A DNA stretch of 64,000 nt from Chryseobacterium sp. JUb7 (GCF_024806495.1 NZ_JANUFF010000001.1:62001-126000); one strand, 5' to 3'. Positions 26,805 through 36,222 are shown, counted from the stretch's first letter. Program-made: numbers and translations. Notes: generated by a model from the letters alone, not told the origin.

Positions 26805-29800
26805 TTAAATTTGTGAGAATGTAAATCTTCTTATAAACATGTTATGATCTTTAAACATTTTTGTATTCATATTTAATAAGGTTTCATGAGTTCTATTTGT
26901 ATTGAAAAGAATATTCTCTAGTTGATTTCTTAAACCTATTAAGTCAGTAGAATCCTGCTCAAGTTCAAAGTAATGTCTTATTTTTTCAAAACTATTATGT
27001 TCTTTGTTGATAAAGTTTTCAAAAGAAGGAACTAATTTTTTATATTTTCCAAGAGGTAACGCAATCAAAAATAGAATAGCAATTATTTCCTGATTTAAAG
27101 AATGATCCGAATAACCAAATTCCTCATGCGCTTTAATAACTCGGAATATATTTACAAACCGTTTAATGCATCGAGGATTATTTCCTATAATTTCAGACAT
27201 ATCTTGCATTAGTTGAATTTCGTTGTCTGCTAATATCAAACTTTCAGTCTCTGAAGCAGAACTACTATTAGTAATAATATCTGTTTTTGAAGTCTCAGTT
27301 GTCTCTATTTCAGTATAATCTACTTGTATTGAACTATTAGTTGCTCGAATATTTGTATCTGCTTTTAATGTGTAGTCGTTGTCATTTCTATTAATGTTTT
27401 CATTATTTTCGACAAAATTTTCACTTATTAATGACTTGACAGATGATGTATGTTGAGCAAGATTTTTAATCATATCTTTTACATTATTGGAATTAGCATC
27501 TTTTAAATGAAAAGGAATTTGAAATATTTTTTCTAAATAATTTGAAACCTCTAGAACTTCGATATGTTTCTTAGAATCTTTAAATTGAGAATTATATTTT
27601 TTATTTAATGCATTTTTAATCCATCGAGAATCAACACCAACAACCACAACAAAAAGAGGAAATGCCATTAACAGATTTACAGCTTCAAGAACTTGAACTA
27701 CATTTTCTTCGGGACATCTATCTAGATCATCAATGTAAAGTATAATTCTTTCTAAAGGCTTTTTAAATTTACTTTTAAAATCATTATTAGAATTGTTTTG
27801 ATCAATCTCTTTATGATGTCCAATAAATAAATCACTTAATATTTCAAAATCTTTTCTTATAATTGAAATTATACCTAGATGTTTTTGATAATCATTACTT
27901 TTTGATCTCTTGTCTATAAAAGAATATAAAGTTTCAGTAGCTAAGGCATTATTTATTCTGAATTCAATATCTGTTTTTTTTCTTTCTGCATTTTGAATCT
28001 GTTCAGAAATAATGAGAATTTTTGATTTATTTTCTTTTATTTCAAATATTAAAACTTGTTTTTCTTTTTCGTAATTAATAGTTACCTCTTCTACTTTTTT
28101 CTCATATTCTTCTTTAATATTCCAAAATGATGCGATAAGTGGTTTTAGATCTTTGTAAACATTTTCAGCTCTTTTCCATACAGCAGTTAGGGTGACAAAA
28201 AGAGACAGTGTAGCTTGGGGGATAATAAAGTTTGTTTCTTTAATTCTGCCTGTAAGCCAATCTAAAAAAAGAGGAAATAAAATTATTATTGTAAGAATGC
28301 CAAAAAGCCAAACTAAATTTAAAACAATTTTATCTTTTTTAAAAAATTCTTTGAAAAATGTATATCTTGATTTAGCTATTTCGTAGACTTTTTTTGGATC
28401 ATTTAAATATTCTTCTGGAATATTTTTTTCAATATCATCTTTAATTCTTGAAAATGATGGATTGCTATTTAGTTCTTTTAATATTCTTTCTTTGGCGTTA
28501 AATTCTTTATTTAAATTTTGTATTACATTCCAAATAGTTTCTTTTTTTATTTGTGATATTTTTTTTGATAAATCTTCTTGAATTTTTTTTCTTTTTCTCT
28601 TTAATAAATCTATTTCTTTTTTTACTATCTGTTTTTTATTATTGAGAACACCTATCTCTTCTTTTGTAATTGATAAATGAGATGTAAGTTCTTGTTCAAT
28701 CATTTTTTTTTCACTTTCACCAAGAGTATTATCACTAATATAAATATTAAGTTCTTCAAAAATTCTTGTTACAATGCTCGCCCACAAATTAGAATCAATA
28801 TATGACCAAGCATTGAAGTGGATTTGTACAATACCCTCACAATAAAAATTACTATTTTCGGATAAATCAATAATCCTATTTTTTAACTTTTTCATAAAAA
28901 AGCTTTTCCCGGAACCCCATTTACCAAATAAAGAAATGGCTAAAGGTGGCTCAAAATTCTTTGCTGCAATCACTTTAGAAAATGCATTTATATCTTTCTC
29001 AATTTCCAAATAATCAATACCGTCATCGGAGTCACTTATTAAACCGGCTATTTTTTCTTTTTGAAACGAAGAAAAAATACTTTTTGTAATATCAGGATTA
29101 ATCTCATGAAATTCGGCTAAAAGTCTTCTTATACTGTTTTTAGATATTGCTTTGACAAAATATTTTGAATATAAAAAGTCTAGATTATCAATATTGATTG
29201 GCATTTGTATTTTTAACCAATCAATTTTATATGTATGTTGCTTCTTTTCTTTAATTACTCCAATTGATTTTATTCTGATAAGCTGTTCATTTTGAGCATT
29301 GATGTAAGCATTTTTTACAATTATTATATCATTTTTTTGGATTCTGGAAATAATAGTATATTCGCTACTATTAACAGGATAGTTTTCTCTTTGTAAGACA
29401 TTCCTATTTAAAGTATGGTTATTATCATCAATACAATAAAAATTGCCGGAATAATTTTTTGTGAAATTAATTATATCTTGATTATAATTTCCTTTTTGTT
29501 GTTTATTATTTAATATTTCATTGAATAATTGAACTCCTTCCTGTGTACTGGGAATTGAGATAATGAATGTTGTATTGATTAAGAAATCTTCTTTCAATTT
29601 ATTAATAACCTCAACTGTAATTCTATAACTTTCGTACAATGATAAACTACCAACACCTACCCCCATGAGAGGAATCCATAATTTCTTTCCAATAATTTCT
29701 TCATGATAAAAATTTATACTTTTTAATAAATTTCTTTTAAGATTATGAGATACATTTTCCCCATTTACTGTAACGACAAAAAGTATAGGTTTTAGATTGT

Positions 29801-30008
29801 TTTTTTTTATAATTGCTATTCCATTAGCTAAATCTTGCTGTTGTGGTAGATCAAATTCAGAGTAACCATATTCTTTCAACACATATGAGTTAAGTTGGCC
29901 TTCTGTACCTAAATCATTAATTGATGTTATAGCAATATCTCCTTTATTTGGAGAAGAATTAAGTTCTATTATATTATTTAAAGATATTTTCGGTAATTCT
30001 GTTTTCAT
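26805..30008 (-). CDS. KAP-family P-loop NTPase with N-terminal macro-like and PUA/EVE-like regions
   Basis: Large (1067-residue) AT-rich gene. I use ATG 30008; a TTG ten codons upstream is in frame but unlikely. Residues 1-155 look like a macro-type fold, ending in IPLMGVGVGSLSLYESYRI, which resembles the glycine loop of macro domains (weak). Residues about 180-265 look beta-rich and PUA/EVE-like (weak). From about 340 a KAP NTPase begins: Walker A GKWGSGKS (362-369), two inserted membrane helices (about 560-583 and 593-612) flanked by coiled coils, and Walker B LYIDDLDRC (757-765). KAP proteins include the phage-exclusion protein PifA and QatA of the Qatuor defence system. It stands alone, so single-gene defence is my inference. 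Confidence 0.85.
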   Translation of the reverse strand: MKTELPKISLNNIIELNSSPNKGDIAITSINDLGTEGQLNSYVLKEYGYSEFDLPQQQDLANGIAIIKKNNLKPILFVVTVNGENVSHNLKRNLLKSINFYHEEIIGKKLWIPLMGVGVGSLSLYESYRITVEVINKLKEDFLINTTFIISIPSTQEGVQLFNEILNNKQQKGNYNQDIINFTKNYSGNFYCIDDNNHTLNRNVLQRENYPVNSSEYTIISRIQKNDIIIVKNAYINAQNEQLIRIKSIGVIKEKKQHTYKIDWLKIQMPINIDNLDFLYSKYFVKAISKNSIRRLLAEFHEINPDITKSIFSSFQKEKIAGLISDSDDGIDYLEIEKDINAFSKVIAAKNFEPPLAISLFGKWGSGKSFFMKKLKNRIIDLSENSNFYCEGIVQIHFNAWSYIDSNLWASIVTRIFEELNIYISDNTLGESEKKMIEQELTSHLSITKEEIGVLNNKKQIVKKEIDLLKRKRKKIQEDLSKKISQIKKETIWNVIQNLNKEFNAKERILKELNSNPSFSRIKDDIEKNIPEEYLNDPKKVYEIAKSRYTFFKEFFKKDKIVLNLVWLFGILTIIILFPLFLDWLTGRIKETNFIIPQATLSLFVTLTAVWKRAENVYKDLKPLIASFWNIKEEYEKKVEEVTINYEKEKQVLIFEIKENKSKILIISEQIQNAERKKTDIEFRINNALATETLYSFIDKRSKSNDYQKHLGIISIIRKDFEILSDLFIGHHKEIDQNNSNNDFKSKFKKPLERIILYIDDLDRCPEENVVQVLEAVNLLMAFPLFVVVVGVDSRWIKNALNKKYNSQFKDSKKHIEVLEVSNYLEKIFQIPFHLKDANSNNVKDMIKNLAQHTSSVKSLISENFVENNENINRNDNDYTLKADTNIRATNSSIQVDYTEIETTETSKTDIITNSSSASETESLILADNEIQLMQDMSEIIGNNPRCIKRFVNIFRVIKAHEEFGYSDHSLNQEIIAILFLIALPLGKYKKLVPSFENFINKEHNSFEKIRHYFELEQDSTDLIGLRNQLENILFNTNRTHETLLNMNTKMFKDHNMFIRRFTFSQI

Positions 30009-30098
30009 GGTATCAGTTTTATAATCAAGCCTTAACAATAATTATTAAGCATCTATACGAAAATAGTAGAATTTATTTAATTTAACAACTTACATTAT

Positions 30099-30126
30099 AA
30101 AAACCAGGAGCCCCTAAAGAGGCCCC
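30099..30126 (-). terminator. Terminator of metE
   Basis: On the minus strand GGGGCCTC pairs with GGGGCTCC (two G-T pairs) around TTTA, followed by TGG and a T-run, about 30 bases beyond the metE stop. Confidence 0.75.
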
Positions 30127-30154
30127 CGAAAAAAATAAATATCAATAAATTAAT

Positions 30155-32470
30155 TTAAAGCGTCTGTAAAGCAAACTCCTTACTCGCTTGTTTAGAAGCC
30201 TCCACCATCGCAATCAATGCCTTTTCTGTTTCATCCCAATGACGGGTTTTCAAGCCACAATCAGGATTTACCCAAAGTTGCTGTGCAGGAATTACGGCTT
30301 GTGCTTTTTTCAGCAATTCCACCATTTCTTCTTTGGAAGGAACTCTCGGTGAGTGAATATCGTAAACTCCCGGTCCAATCTCATTCGGATATTTGAAATC
30401 TGCAAAAGCATTCAGCAGTTCCATCTGGCTTCTTGAGCATTCAATCGTGATAACATCAGCATCCATATCGGCGATATTTTGAATGATGTCATTAAATTCA
30501 GAATAGCACATGTGCGTATGAATTTGCGTCGCATCTTCCACACCGCTTGCCGAAATTCTAAAGGCTTCAACCGCCCATTTCAGGTAATTCTGCCAGTCAG
30601 ATTTTCTCAACGGAAGCCCTTCACGTATCGCCGGTTCATCAATTTGGATAATTCTGATTCCTGCTTTTTCCAAATCATTCACCTCATCACGAATCGCCAA
30701 AGCAATTTGTTTACAAGTCAATGAACGAGGCTGATCGTCACGCACAAAAGACCATTGGAGAATCGTCACAGGCCCCGTCAACATTCCTTTTACCCATTTT
30801 TGAGTCAAAGATTGTGCATATTCCGACCAGTAAACCGTCATTGGATTCGGTCTGTGAACATCTCCGAAAATCACCGGAGGTTTCACGCACCGGCTTCCAT
30901 AACTCTGAACCCAACCGTTTTGTGTAAATGCAAATCCTGCCAATTGCTCCCCGAAATATTCCACCATATCATTTCGTTCAAATTCTCCGTGAACCAATAC
31001 ATCAATCCCGATTTCTTCCTGCCAACGAATCGTTCTTTCGGTTTCCTGTTTCAATAAAGTATCATATTGTTCAGCATTCAGTTCTCCTTTTTTGAATTTT
31101 GCACGCCAGTTTCTCACCTCTTTTGTCTGCGGAAACGAACCAATCGTCGTCGTTGGAAACAAAGGAAGTTGTAGAACATCTTGTTGCGTTTCTTTTCTGA
31201 TATTGAATGGTGAATTTCTCTGTGCATCATCTTCAGTCGTCACATCAACACGGTTTTTTACGTCCTGATTATGAATTAAGGTTGAGGTTTTACGGTTTTC
31301 AACGGCTTTTTTATTTTCAGCTAATGCTTGTAACGCATGGTAATCCGGATTTTCTGAAGCTAATTTTTTTAAATTAACAATTTCATCCACTTTCTGTTTT
31401 GCAAAAGCCAACCATTGCTTGATTTCAGGAGATAAAATATCTTCGTTTTTCTCTGAATCAAGGTCGAAAGGCGAGTGCAGCAACGAACAAGACGGAGCAA
31501 TGAAAATTCGTTCTGAACCAATCTTTTCAACAGCAGTTTTAATAATATTTAAAGACTTTTGAAAGTCATTTCGCCAGATATTTCTTCCGTCAACGATTCC
31601 CAATGAAAGGCTTAAATTTTCAGGGATTGTATTTAAAACTTCATCTAATTGCTCAGGACAACGAACCAAGTCGATATGCAAAACATCGATCGGAAGGGAA
31701 GCTGCCAATGAAAGATTGTCTTTTAATCCTTCAAAATAAGTCGCTACAATAAATTTAAGTTTAGGAAACTGTTTTCTGATTTCAGCATAAATAAACTGAT
31801 AGGTTTCTTTTGCTTTTTCATTTAAATCTAACGCTAAAAAGGGCTCATCAAACTGAATGTATTCTGCACCGTGATTTTCCAGTTCTTTCAGGATTTGAAT
31901 ATACACCGGAAGTAAGTTTTGCGCTAAATCCAATTTGTCAAAACCTTCTTCTTTCTCTTTTCCTAATAATAAATACGTCAGCAAACCAATAATCACAGGT
32001 TTTGCATTAATTCCTGCCTGTTTTGCGCTGATGAATTCTTTAATAATTTTATTGGAAAATAATTTAAACTCCTGATTTTTCTGAAATTCAGGAACGATGT
32101 AGTGGTAATTGGTATCAAACCATTTTGTCATTTCCATTGCCGTGATATCTAAACCGTCTTTCTGGAAACCTCTTGCCATGGCAAAATAAACATCCAGTTC
32201 AGACTTTTTGAAAGCAATTTCCTGATAACGTTCCGGAATGGCTCCAACCGTTAAGGTCATATCTAGAACCTGATCGTAATACGAAAAATCATTACAGGGA
32301 ATAAGACCTATTCCTGCTTCCTGCTGTAGTTTCCAGTTGTTTTGTGTGATCGCTTTGCCGACTTCCAATAATTCTTCTAACGTGATTTTGCCTGCCCAAT
32401 ATTGTTCGCTGGCTTTTTTAAGTTCTCTGTTGCTACCAATTCGCGGATAGCCTAGGATGTGTGTTTGCAT
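30155..32470 (-). CDS. metE: Cobalamin-independent methionine synthase
   Basis: Transfers the methyl group of 5-methyltetrahydropteroyl-triglutamate to homocysteine without B12. ATG 32470 is chosen because the protein then begins MQTHILGYPRIGSNRELKKA, matching the family N-terminus; in-frame upstream ATG codons exist at 32500 and 32521. The 771-residue product has both TIM barrels. Zinc ligands are visible in THMCYSEF (His, Cys), TIECSRSQ (Glu) and NPDCGLKTR (Cys). A cobalamin riboswitch about 420 bases upstream on the same strand implies repression when B12 is available. A divergent Lrp/AsnC regulator may also act here. Confidence 0.96.
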   Translation of the reverse strand: MQTHILGYPRIGSNRELKKASEQYWAGKITLEELLEVGKAITQNNWKLQQEAGIGLIPCNDFSYYDQVLDMTLTVGAIPERYQEIAFKKSELDVYFAMARGFQKDGLDITAMEMTKWFDTNYHYIVPEFQKNQEFKLFSNKIIKEFISAKQAGINAKPVIIGLLTYLLLGKEKEEGFDKLDLAQNLLPVYIQILKELENHGAEYIQFDEPFLALDLNEKAKETYQFIYAEIRKQFPKLKFIVATYFEGLKDNLSLAASLPIDVLHIDLVRCPEQLDEVLNTIPENLSLSLGIVDGRNIWRNDFQKSLNIIKTAVEKIGSERIFIAPSCSLLHSPFDLDSEKNEDILSPEIKQWLAFAKQKVDEIVNLKKLASENPDYHALQALAENKKAVENRKTSTLIHNQDVKNRVDVTTEDDAQRNSPFNIRKETQQDVLQLPLFPTTTIGSFPQTKEVRNWRAKFKKGELNAEQYDTLLKQETERTIRWQEEIGIDVLVHGEFERNDMVEYFGEQLAGFAFTQNGWVQSYGSRCVKPPVIFGDVHRPNPMTVYWSEYAQSLTQKWVKGMLTGPVTILQWSFVRDDQPRSLTCKQIALAIRDEVNDLEKAGIRIIQIDEPAIREGLPLRKSDWQNYLKWAVEAFRISASGVEDATQIHTHMCYSEFNDIIQNIADMDADVITIECSRSQMELLNAFADFKYPNEIGPGVYDIHSPRVPSKEEMVELLKKAQAVIPAQQLWVNPDCGLKTRHWDETEKALIAMVEASKQASKEFALQTL

Positions 32471-32629
32471 TTCTTTTAAACTTTTTAAATTAAATTTCAT
32501 GTTAAAAAGTTCTTCAGACACTTCGAAATGCTATCGAGGAAAAGAGTTTATGGAAAAGAGTAGATACAGTGAAGATGTGGTTTTTTCTTTAAATAAGAAA
32601 ATTGGCTTAATATTTTTTTATTTTTTTGA

Positions 32630-32787
32630 CGCAAAGTTTTAATTAAACTTTCTTTATCATTTAAGTGGGCAAAGAGAAATCAAAACATTGATTTTATGAA
32701 GCGTGAGTTTACCTTAAGCTTCATCAGCGATAAAATCGCAGTTCTTTGCTCCTTTAAAATAAGAAGTCTAAACAGAAAATCTTTGCG
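32630..32787. repeat. Nested palindromic element in the metE leader
   Basis: Between the aptamer and metE lie nested inverted repeats around one centre: CGCAAAG (32630) with CTTTGCG (32781), GCAAAG (32669) with CTTTGC (32744), and TGAAGC (32697) with GCTTCA (32718). A side hairpin GCGAT-AAA-ATCGC lies at 32727-32739. There is no convincing gene on either strand of 32471-32880. The arrangement fits a miniature mobile palindrome inserted in the leader, or a structured RNA. The repeated CTTTGCG ends favour the former. Confidence 0.55.
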
Positions 32788-32888
32788 TTTAAAAAATAAA
32801 AAGTTAAAATTTTAAACCAAAATACCTTCAAAAGTATCATCTGTATGACCCAAAAACTCCAAACCGCGAGAGCATTGTCAATTCGGAA

Positions 32889-33040
32889 CAGGCAGGTCTC
32901 CTGACTTGTAACAGCTTTGTCATCCTTCCCGTTTGCACAGTGGATCTACTTGGACAAAACCTTTGGTATATTACTTACAGTTGCGCGACAGCTCGTGATT
33001 TTCACACGATTCCCTATTAATTTACGGTATGTAAAACCTT
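32889..33040 (-). ncRNA. Cobalamin riboswitch (minus strand) controlling metE
   Basis: Reading the minus strand gives the B12-aptamer landmarks in order: a paired entry region, AATAGGGAATC, GTGTGAAAATCACGAGCTGT, CGCGCAACTGTAA, and the closing GTCAGGAGACCTGCC at 32891-32905. The order and motifs match the classical cobalamin (adenosylcobalamin-type) riboswitch. It points at metE, the B12-independent enzyme, where B12 binding should switch expression off. A -7 box lies just upstream. The expression platform is unclear because about 420 bases separate aptamer and gene. Confidence 0.93.
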
Positions 33041-33080
33041 TTCCGTTTGATGAAGTATGTTAAAGAACAAAATAGGATTC

Positions 33081-33088
33081 AAAGATAT
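33081..33088 (-). promoter_or_regulatory. -7 box for the riboswitch/metE transcript
   Basis: On the minus strand TATCTTTG matches TAnnTTTG. A transcript starting a few bases downstream would begin shortly before the aptamer. No good -33 element is visible. Confidence 0.5.
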
Positions 33089-33171
33089 CGATTAAAGTAA
33101 ATTGATTGGTTATAATTTAAATATTAAGGAAAATGTTTGGATTTATTTATCTTTAGAAGTGAATTATTCTG

Positions 33172-33179
33172 TAAATTTG
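33172..33179 (+). promoter_or_regulatory. -7 box of the Lrp/AsnC gene
   Basis: TAAATTTG, an exact TAnnTTTG match, lies 32 bases before the GTG start. The -33 region is T-rich without a clear TTTG. Confidence 0.55.
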
Positions 33180-33210
33180 AAAAACATAACTAAAAAAAGA
33201 ATATTATTCT

Positions 33211-33672
33211 GTGGAGAGACTTGATGAAAAGGATTTGCAGCTGCTGAGAATCCTTCAAAAGAATGCAAAACTGACGGTAAAAGAACTGGCTAAAGAAGTA
33301 AATCTTTCAGCTTCACCTGTTTTTGAGCGGATGAAAAGACTGGAGCAGGAGGGATATATCAAACATTACGCTGCTGTTTTGGAAGCCGAAAAACTGAATC
33401 GCGGATTTACCGTTTTTTGCCAGGTCAAACTGAAAATTCACGACCGTTCTGTAGGAAATCAATTTGTGAATGATATTCTACAAATTGATGAAGTGGCGGA
33501 ATGTTATAATATTTCCGGAGATTTTGATTTTTTACTGAAAGTTCAGGTAAGAGATATGAAACACTATCAGGATTTTGTGTTCAATAAGTTAGGTTCTGTA
33601 GATTCTATCGGAAGTACCCACAGCACTTTTGTGATGGCGGAAGTGAAGAATACGCATGGGGTAAGTATTTAG
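33211..33672 (+). CDS. Lrp/AsnC-family transcriptional regulator
   Basis: Amino-acid-responsive DNA-binding protein. It starts with GTG (VERLDEKDLQLLRILQ). The N-terminal helix-turn-helix is LTVKELAKEVNLSASPVFER (about residues 24-43), and the C-terminal RAM ligand-binding domain follows (AECYNISGDFDFLLKVQV, SIGSTHSTFVMAEVK). Length (153) is typical. It is divergent from metE and shares the regulatory gap, so methionine metabolism is a reasonable guess for its target, though Lrp-family targets are hard to predict. Confidence 0.92.
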   Translation: MERLDEKDLQLLRILQKNAKLTVKELAKEVNLSASPVFERMKRLEQEGYIKHYAAVLEAEKLNRGFTVFCQVKLKIHDRSVGNQFVNDILQIDEVAECYNISGDFDFLLKVQVRDMKHYQDFVFNKLGSVDSIGSTHSTFVMAEVKNTHGVSI

Positions 33673-33695
33673 AATACTGAATGTCATTTATTTTT

Positions 33696-34079
33696 TTAAT
33701 CAGAATAAGTACTCACCTCAATCAGATTCAGATCCGGATCTCTGAAATACACCGATTTTATTTTACCCAATGCTCCCGTCCTGTCAACAATTCCTTCGAT
33801 GATCTCAATGTTTTTTTGTTTTAATTCTTCCAATACATCATGAATATCTGTGTTGGAAATAAAGCATAAATCAGCCGAACCTGAGGTTGGATATTCTGCT
33901 TTGGGTTCAAATTCGTTTCCTTTCTGGTGAAGATTTATTTTCTGATTTCCGAAAGTCAACGCTTTTCTGTTATCTCCAAAATTTACCACTTCAAAACCCA
34001 GAATCTGAGTGTAAAATGTTATGGTCTTTTCGATATCAGCTACCGTTAGAACGATATGATCGATGTTTTTGATTTGCAT
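33696..34079 (-). CDS. VOC-family (glyoxalase/dioxygenase fold) protein
   Basis: A 127-residue vicinal-oxygen-chelate protein. Start ATG 34079 gives MQIKNIDHIVLTVADIEKTI, the classic VOC N-terminus; the frame is open 23 codons upstream. Metal-ligand candidates are His8 (DHIVLTV) and the C-terminal Glu in YFRDPDLNLIEVS. The segment FYTQILGFEVV is also typical. Substrate is unknown. It is convergent with the Lrp gene. Confidence 0.88.
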   Translation of the reverse strand: MQIKNIDHIVLTVADIEKTITFYTQILGFEVVNFGDNRKALTFGNQKINLHQKGNEFEPKAEYPTSGSADLCFISNTDIHDVLEELKQKNIEIIEGIVDRTGALGKIKSVYFRDPDLNLIEVSTYSD

Positions 34080-34248
34080 GATTTCTTTATTGATACAGCA
34101 AATTTCGGAAGAATTTTTAATTGAATAAAACGCTTTTTTTCGATACAAATGATCGGTTAGGGCGATTTACATTTTCTGCATTAGAGCTAATATGAATATA
34201 ACCTTCAACCAAATCAGGATAAAAAATTATTCTAAAGTGTTGAATAAA

Positions 34249-35013
34249 TTACAAAGGATCAAAAGGAATTATATTGTTTTTTGTCAATATAGTATTTAAA
34301 AAATCTGCATATTTATGAGCAAATTTTTCTTTTTCAGCTTTAGGTAAGGTAAAATATAAATCCATTCTTGCTTCTTTTATTTCGTAATCTTCATCTTCCT
34401 GTGCGGGCCTCTCGACTGTATCCAGATAATGAACATAGTGCCCGAATTCGTGTAAAAGAGTTCTGTAAAGCTGGGTATTTCTTGAAGGAATTGGGTTCAG
34501 TACTGTTGCAAAATTTCTCTTATTTTCAATGAAAATGTGCCCGTCATTTTTAAGTCTTTCAAACTCTTTCTGATCATCTATTTTTTGTTTTTTAGACCAC
34601 ACCAGTTTTTTATTTATATCGACGGCTTCTAAGATAATGGCAGGGAAATATTCGTTTTCGAATTCGTAACTATAAATGAGCCTTCCCCAAACTGATGATA
34701 ATATTTCCTCTTTTCTTTTTGGCTGTCTTAAAATGATAAATTTTAAATCTCCGTAATCTTTTGAAGGAATTTGTTCAATGATTCTGACTATATCTTCAAC
34801 GGAACAGGGATGCATAGAGCTGTCACGGGTTTCCTCAACGATAAATAAAAACTTATGGTTATTAATTGTTCGCCTCTCTTTTTTATAATTTTCAAGCCTT
34901 TCGTGGAAAGATTTTAAAGTATCGTAAGGCTTGGGAATTTTCAGTTTATTATTCTGACCAAAGCCTTGATTATCAGTTCCTATATTTCTGTTGCGCTTGA
35001 TTGGGTTGTACAT
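34249..35013 (-). CDS. Putative zincin-like metallopeptidase domain protein
   Basis: No named family recognised. The 254-residue protein has no signal peptide. Near residue 190 it contains the zinc-protease signature HEFGH (LLHEFGHYVHYL), and a later Glu in YEIKEARMDLYF could be the third zinc ligand, as in gluzincins. The N-terminal part has KFLFIVEETRDSSMHPCSVE. It is the last gene of the eight-gene minus-strand run, 5 bases after a small membrane protein, which may be a functional partner. Confidence 0.65.
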   Translation of the reverse strand: MYNPIKRNRNIGTDNQGFGQNNKLKIPKPYDTLKSFHERLENYKKERRTINNHKFLFIVEETRDSSMHPCSVEDIVRIIEQIPSKDYGDLKFIILRQPKRKEEILSSVWGRLIYSYEFENEYFPAIILEAVDINKKLVWSKKQKIDDQKEFERLKNDGHIFIENKRNFATVLNPIPSRNTQLYRTLLHEFGHYVHYLDTVERPAQEDEDYEIKEARMDLYFTLPKAEKEKFAHKYADFLNTILTKNNIIPFDPL

Positions 35014-35018
35014 TTTTA

Positions 35019-35564
35019 CTATTCAATATAATTAACATTTATGATGCCTTTTCTGAAGTTGATTCTTACAGTATCATTAGTATTAAAAAAGAAAACCGAT
35101 TGTAAATTTTTTAAAATTCTGCTTCTGTTGATATTTTCCAGATCCTTTTCCGAATATATTGATTTGTTCCCATCATTAAGCCAGAATACTTTTTTATCTT
35201 CATGGTTTACAACAGAATAGATTTTTGTAATTTGTTCTTTTTCAGTTTTAGTATTTATATAGAGTAAAACATGATCAATCATCCTTTGTGTGGCTAAAAA
35301 TAAAGAGAACCAGGTAATTACACCAAAAATTAAAATCTCTGAAATTTGAGATGATTTTATTCTTTTTATTTGTAATAAAAATGTGAAAACAACCATTATT
35401 GAAACAAAAATTACTTTATATATTAATGAGTTGTCTTTAAAGCTCCTGATATCATTTTCTAAATACTTTTCTCTTATAATAGGTTCTAATGTATAATGGT
35501 CGAGCGCAAAAATTGCAATAAGAATAATTACAATGATAATAGCTCCTTTGGGTATTCTGGACAT
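35019..35564 (-). CDS. Hypothetical membrane protein
   Basis: A 181-residue protein with three hydrophobic segments (about 7-22, 48-65 and 76-93) and a soluble C-terminal half (IYSVVNHEDKKVFWLNDGNK, SVFFFNTNDTVRINF). No family recognised. It is 5 bases from the downstream HExxH gene. Confidence 0.6.
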   Translation of the reverse strand: MSRIPKGAIIIVIILIAIFALDHYTLEPIIREKYLENDIRSFKDNSLIYKVIFVSIMVVFTFLLQIKRIKSSQISEILIFGVITWFSLFLATQRMIDHVLLYINTKTEKEQITKIYSVVNHEDKKVFWLNDGNKSIYSEKDLENINRSRILKNLQSVFFFNTNDTVRINFRKGIINVNYIE

Positions 35565-35613
35565 GAATAAGTTTAAAAGTTTGGTTATTAGTTTTTATAT
35601 GATGTAAAGATTA

Positions 35614-36195
35614 TTAATCAAACTTTCGTTGTAATACAAAAGTCAGCTTGGCATTTTTTATAAAATCTTCCATCGATGTCTCTTTATTGGCTTCTTTATT
35701 GGTCAATTCGATTAAATACTGGATGGGTCCTGACAGTTTGTTGTCTTTGCAGATGAGATTAAAGGCTTTAACTTTTGGATCTGATTCCAGAAAGTTCAAA
35801 TAATCGATATCATTTATTCTCATATTATTAACGTCAAAAGAAGCACGTGGATCTTTTTGGAGTTTTAAAAACCTTTTCTGTGTTCTGTCGGTGGTTTCAT
35901 CAATGAATTTGTTCATCTGATAATCGGTAAGAAGCTGTGGATAGATCAGCCCTTCCTGCAAAATTAATTTTACAGTAGGATTGGTTTTATCATAAAAGAT
36001 TATTTTATCATCAAACTGTACCAGATTATCCTTTACGATTATTTTACCTTCAAATTTTTTATAATTTTTCTTTTTGTAAGCATTTTTGTACTGTTCGGTT
36101 ATGGCTTTGTTTTTTGCAGTAGAGGCTTCCTTTTTCTGGGCAAAAGCTCCGGCTGATAATAATAGGGAAAGGCTTAGTGAAAATAGCAGTTTCAT
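35614..36195 (-). CDS. Hypothetical secreted protein
   Basis: A 193-residue protein with a signal peptide, MKLLFSLSLSLLLSAGAFAQ, cleaved after AFA, then a Lys/Ala/Thr-rich stretch (KKEASTAKNKAITEQYKNAY). The mature part mixes beta and helical segments (FEGKIIVKDNLVQFDDKII) and ends in a hydrophobic strand. No catalytic motif is visible. Position in the run suggests co-expression with the nudK-like gene upstream. Confidence 0.6.
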   Translation of the reverse strand: MKLLFSLSLSLLLSAGAFAQKKEASTAKNKAITEQYKNAYKKKNYKKFEGKIIVKDNLVQFDDKIIFYDKTNPTVKLILQEGLIYPQLLTDYQMNKFIDETTDRTQKRFLKLQKDPRASFDVNNMRINDIDYLNFLESDPKVKAFNLICKDNKLSGPIQYLIELTNKEANKETSMEDFIKNAKLTFVLQRKFD

Positions 36196-36222
36196 AATAT
36201 ATGGATTTTAACGTGGTCGTTT

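Noticed and set aside
26805..30008. KAP gene as part of a multi-gene defence island
   Set aside because: No other recognisable defence gene sits beside it; neighbours are metE and a J-domain protein, so only a single-gene role is proposed.
32471..32880. A small gene between the riboswitch and metE
   Set aside because: No frame of useful length with a sensible start on the minus strand; the region is palindromic and AT-rich.
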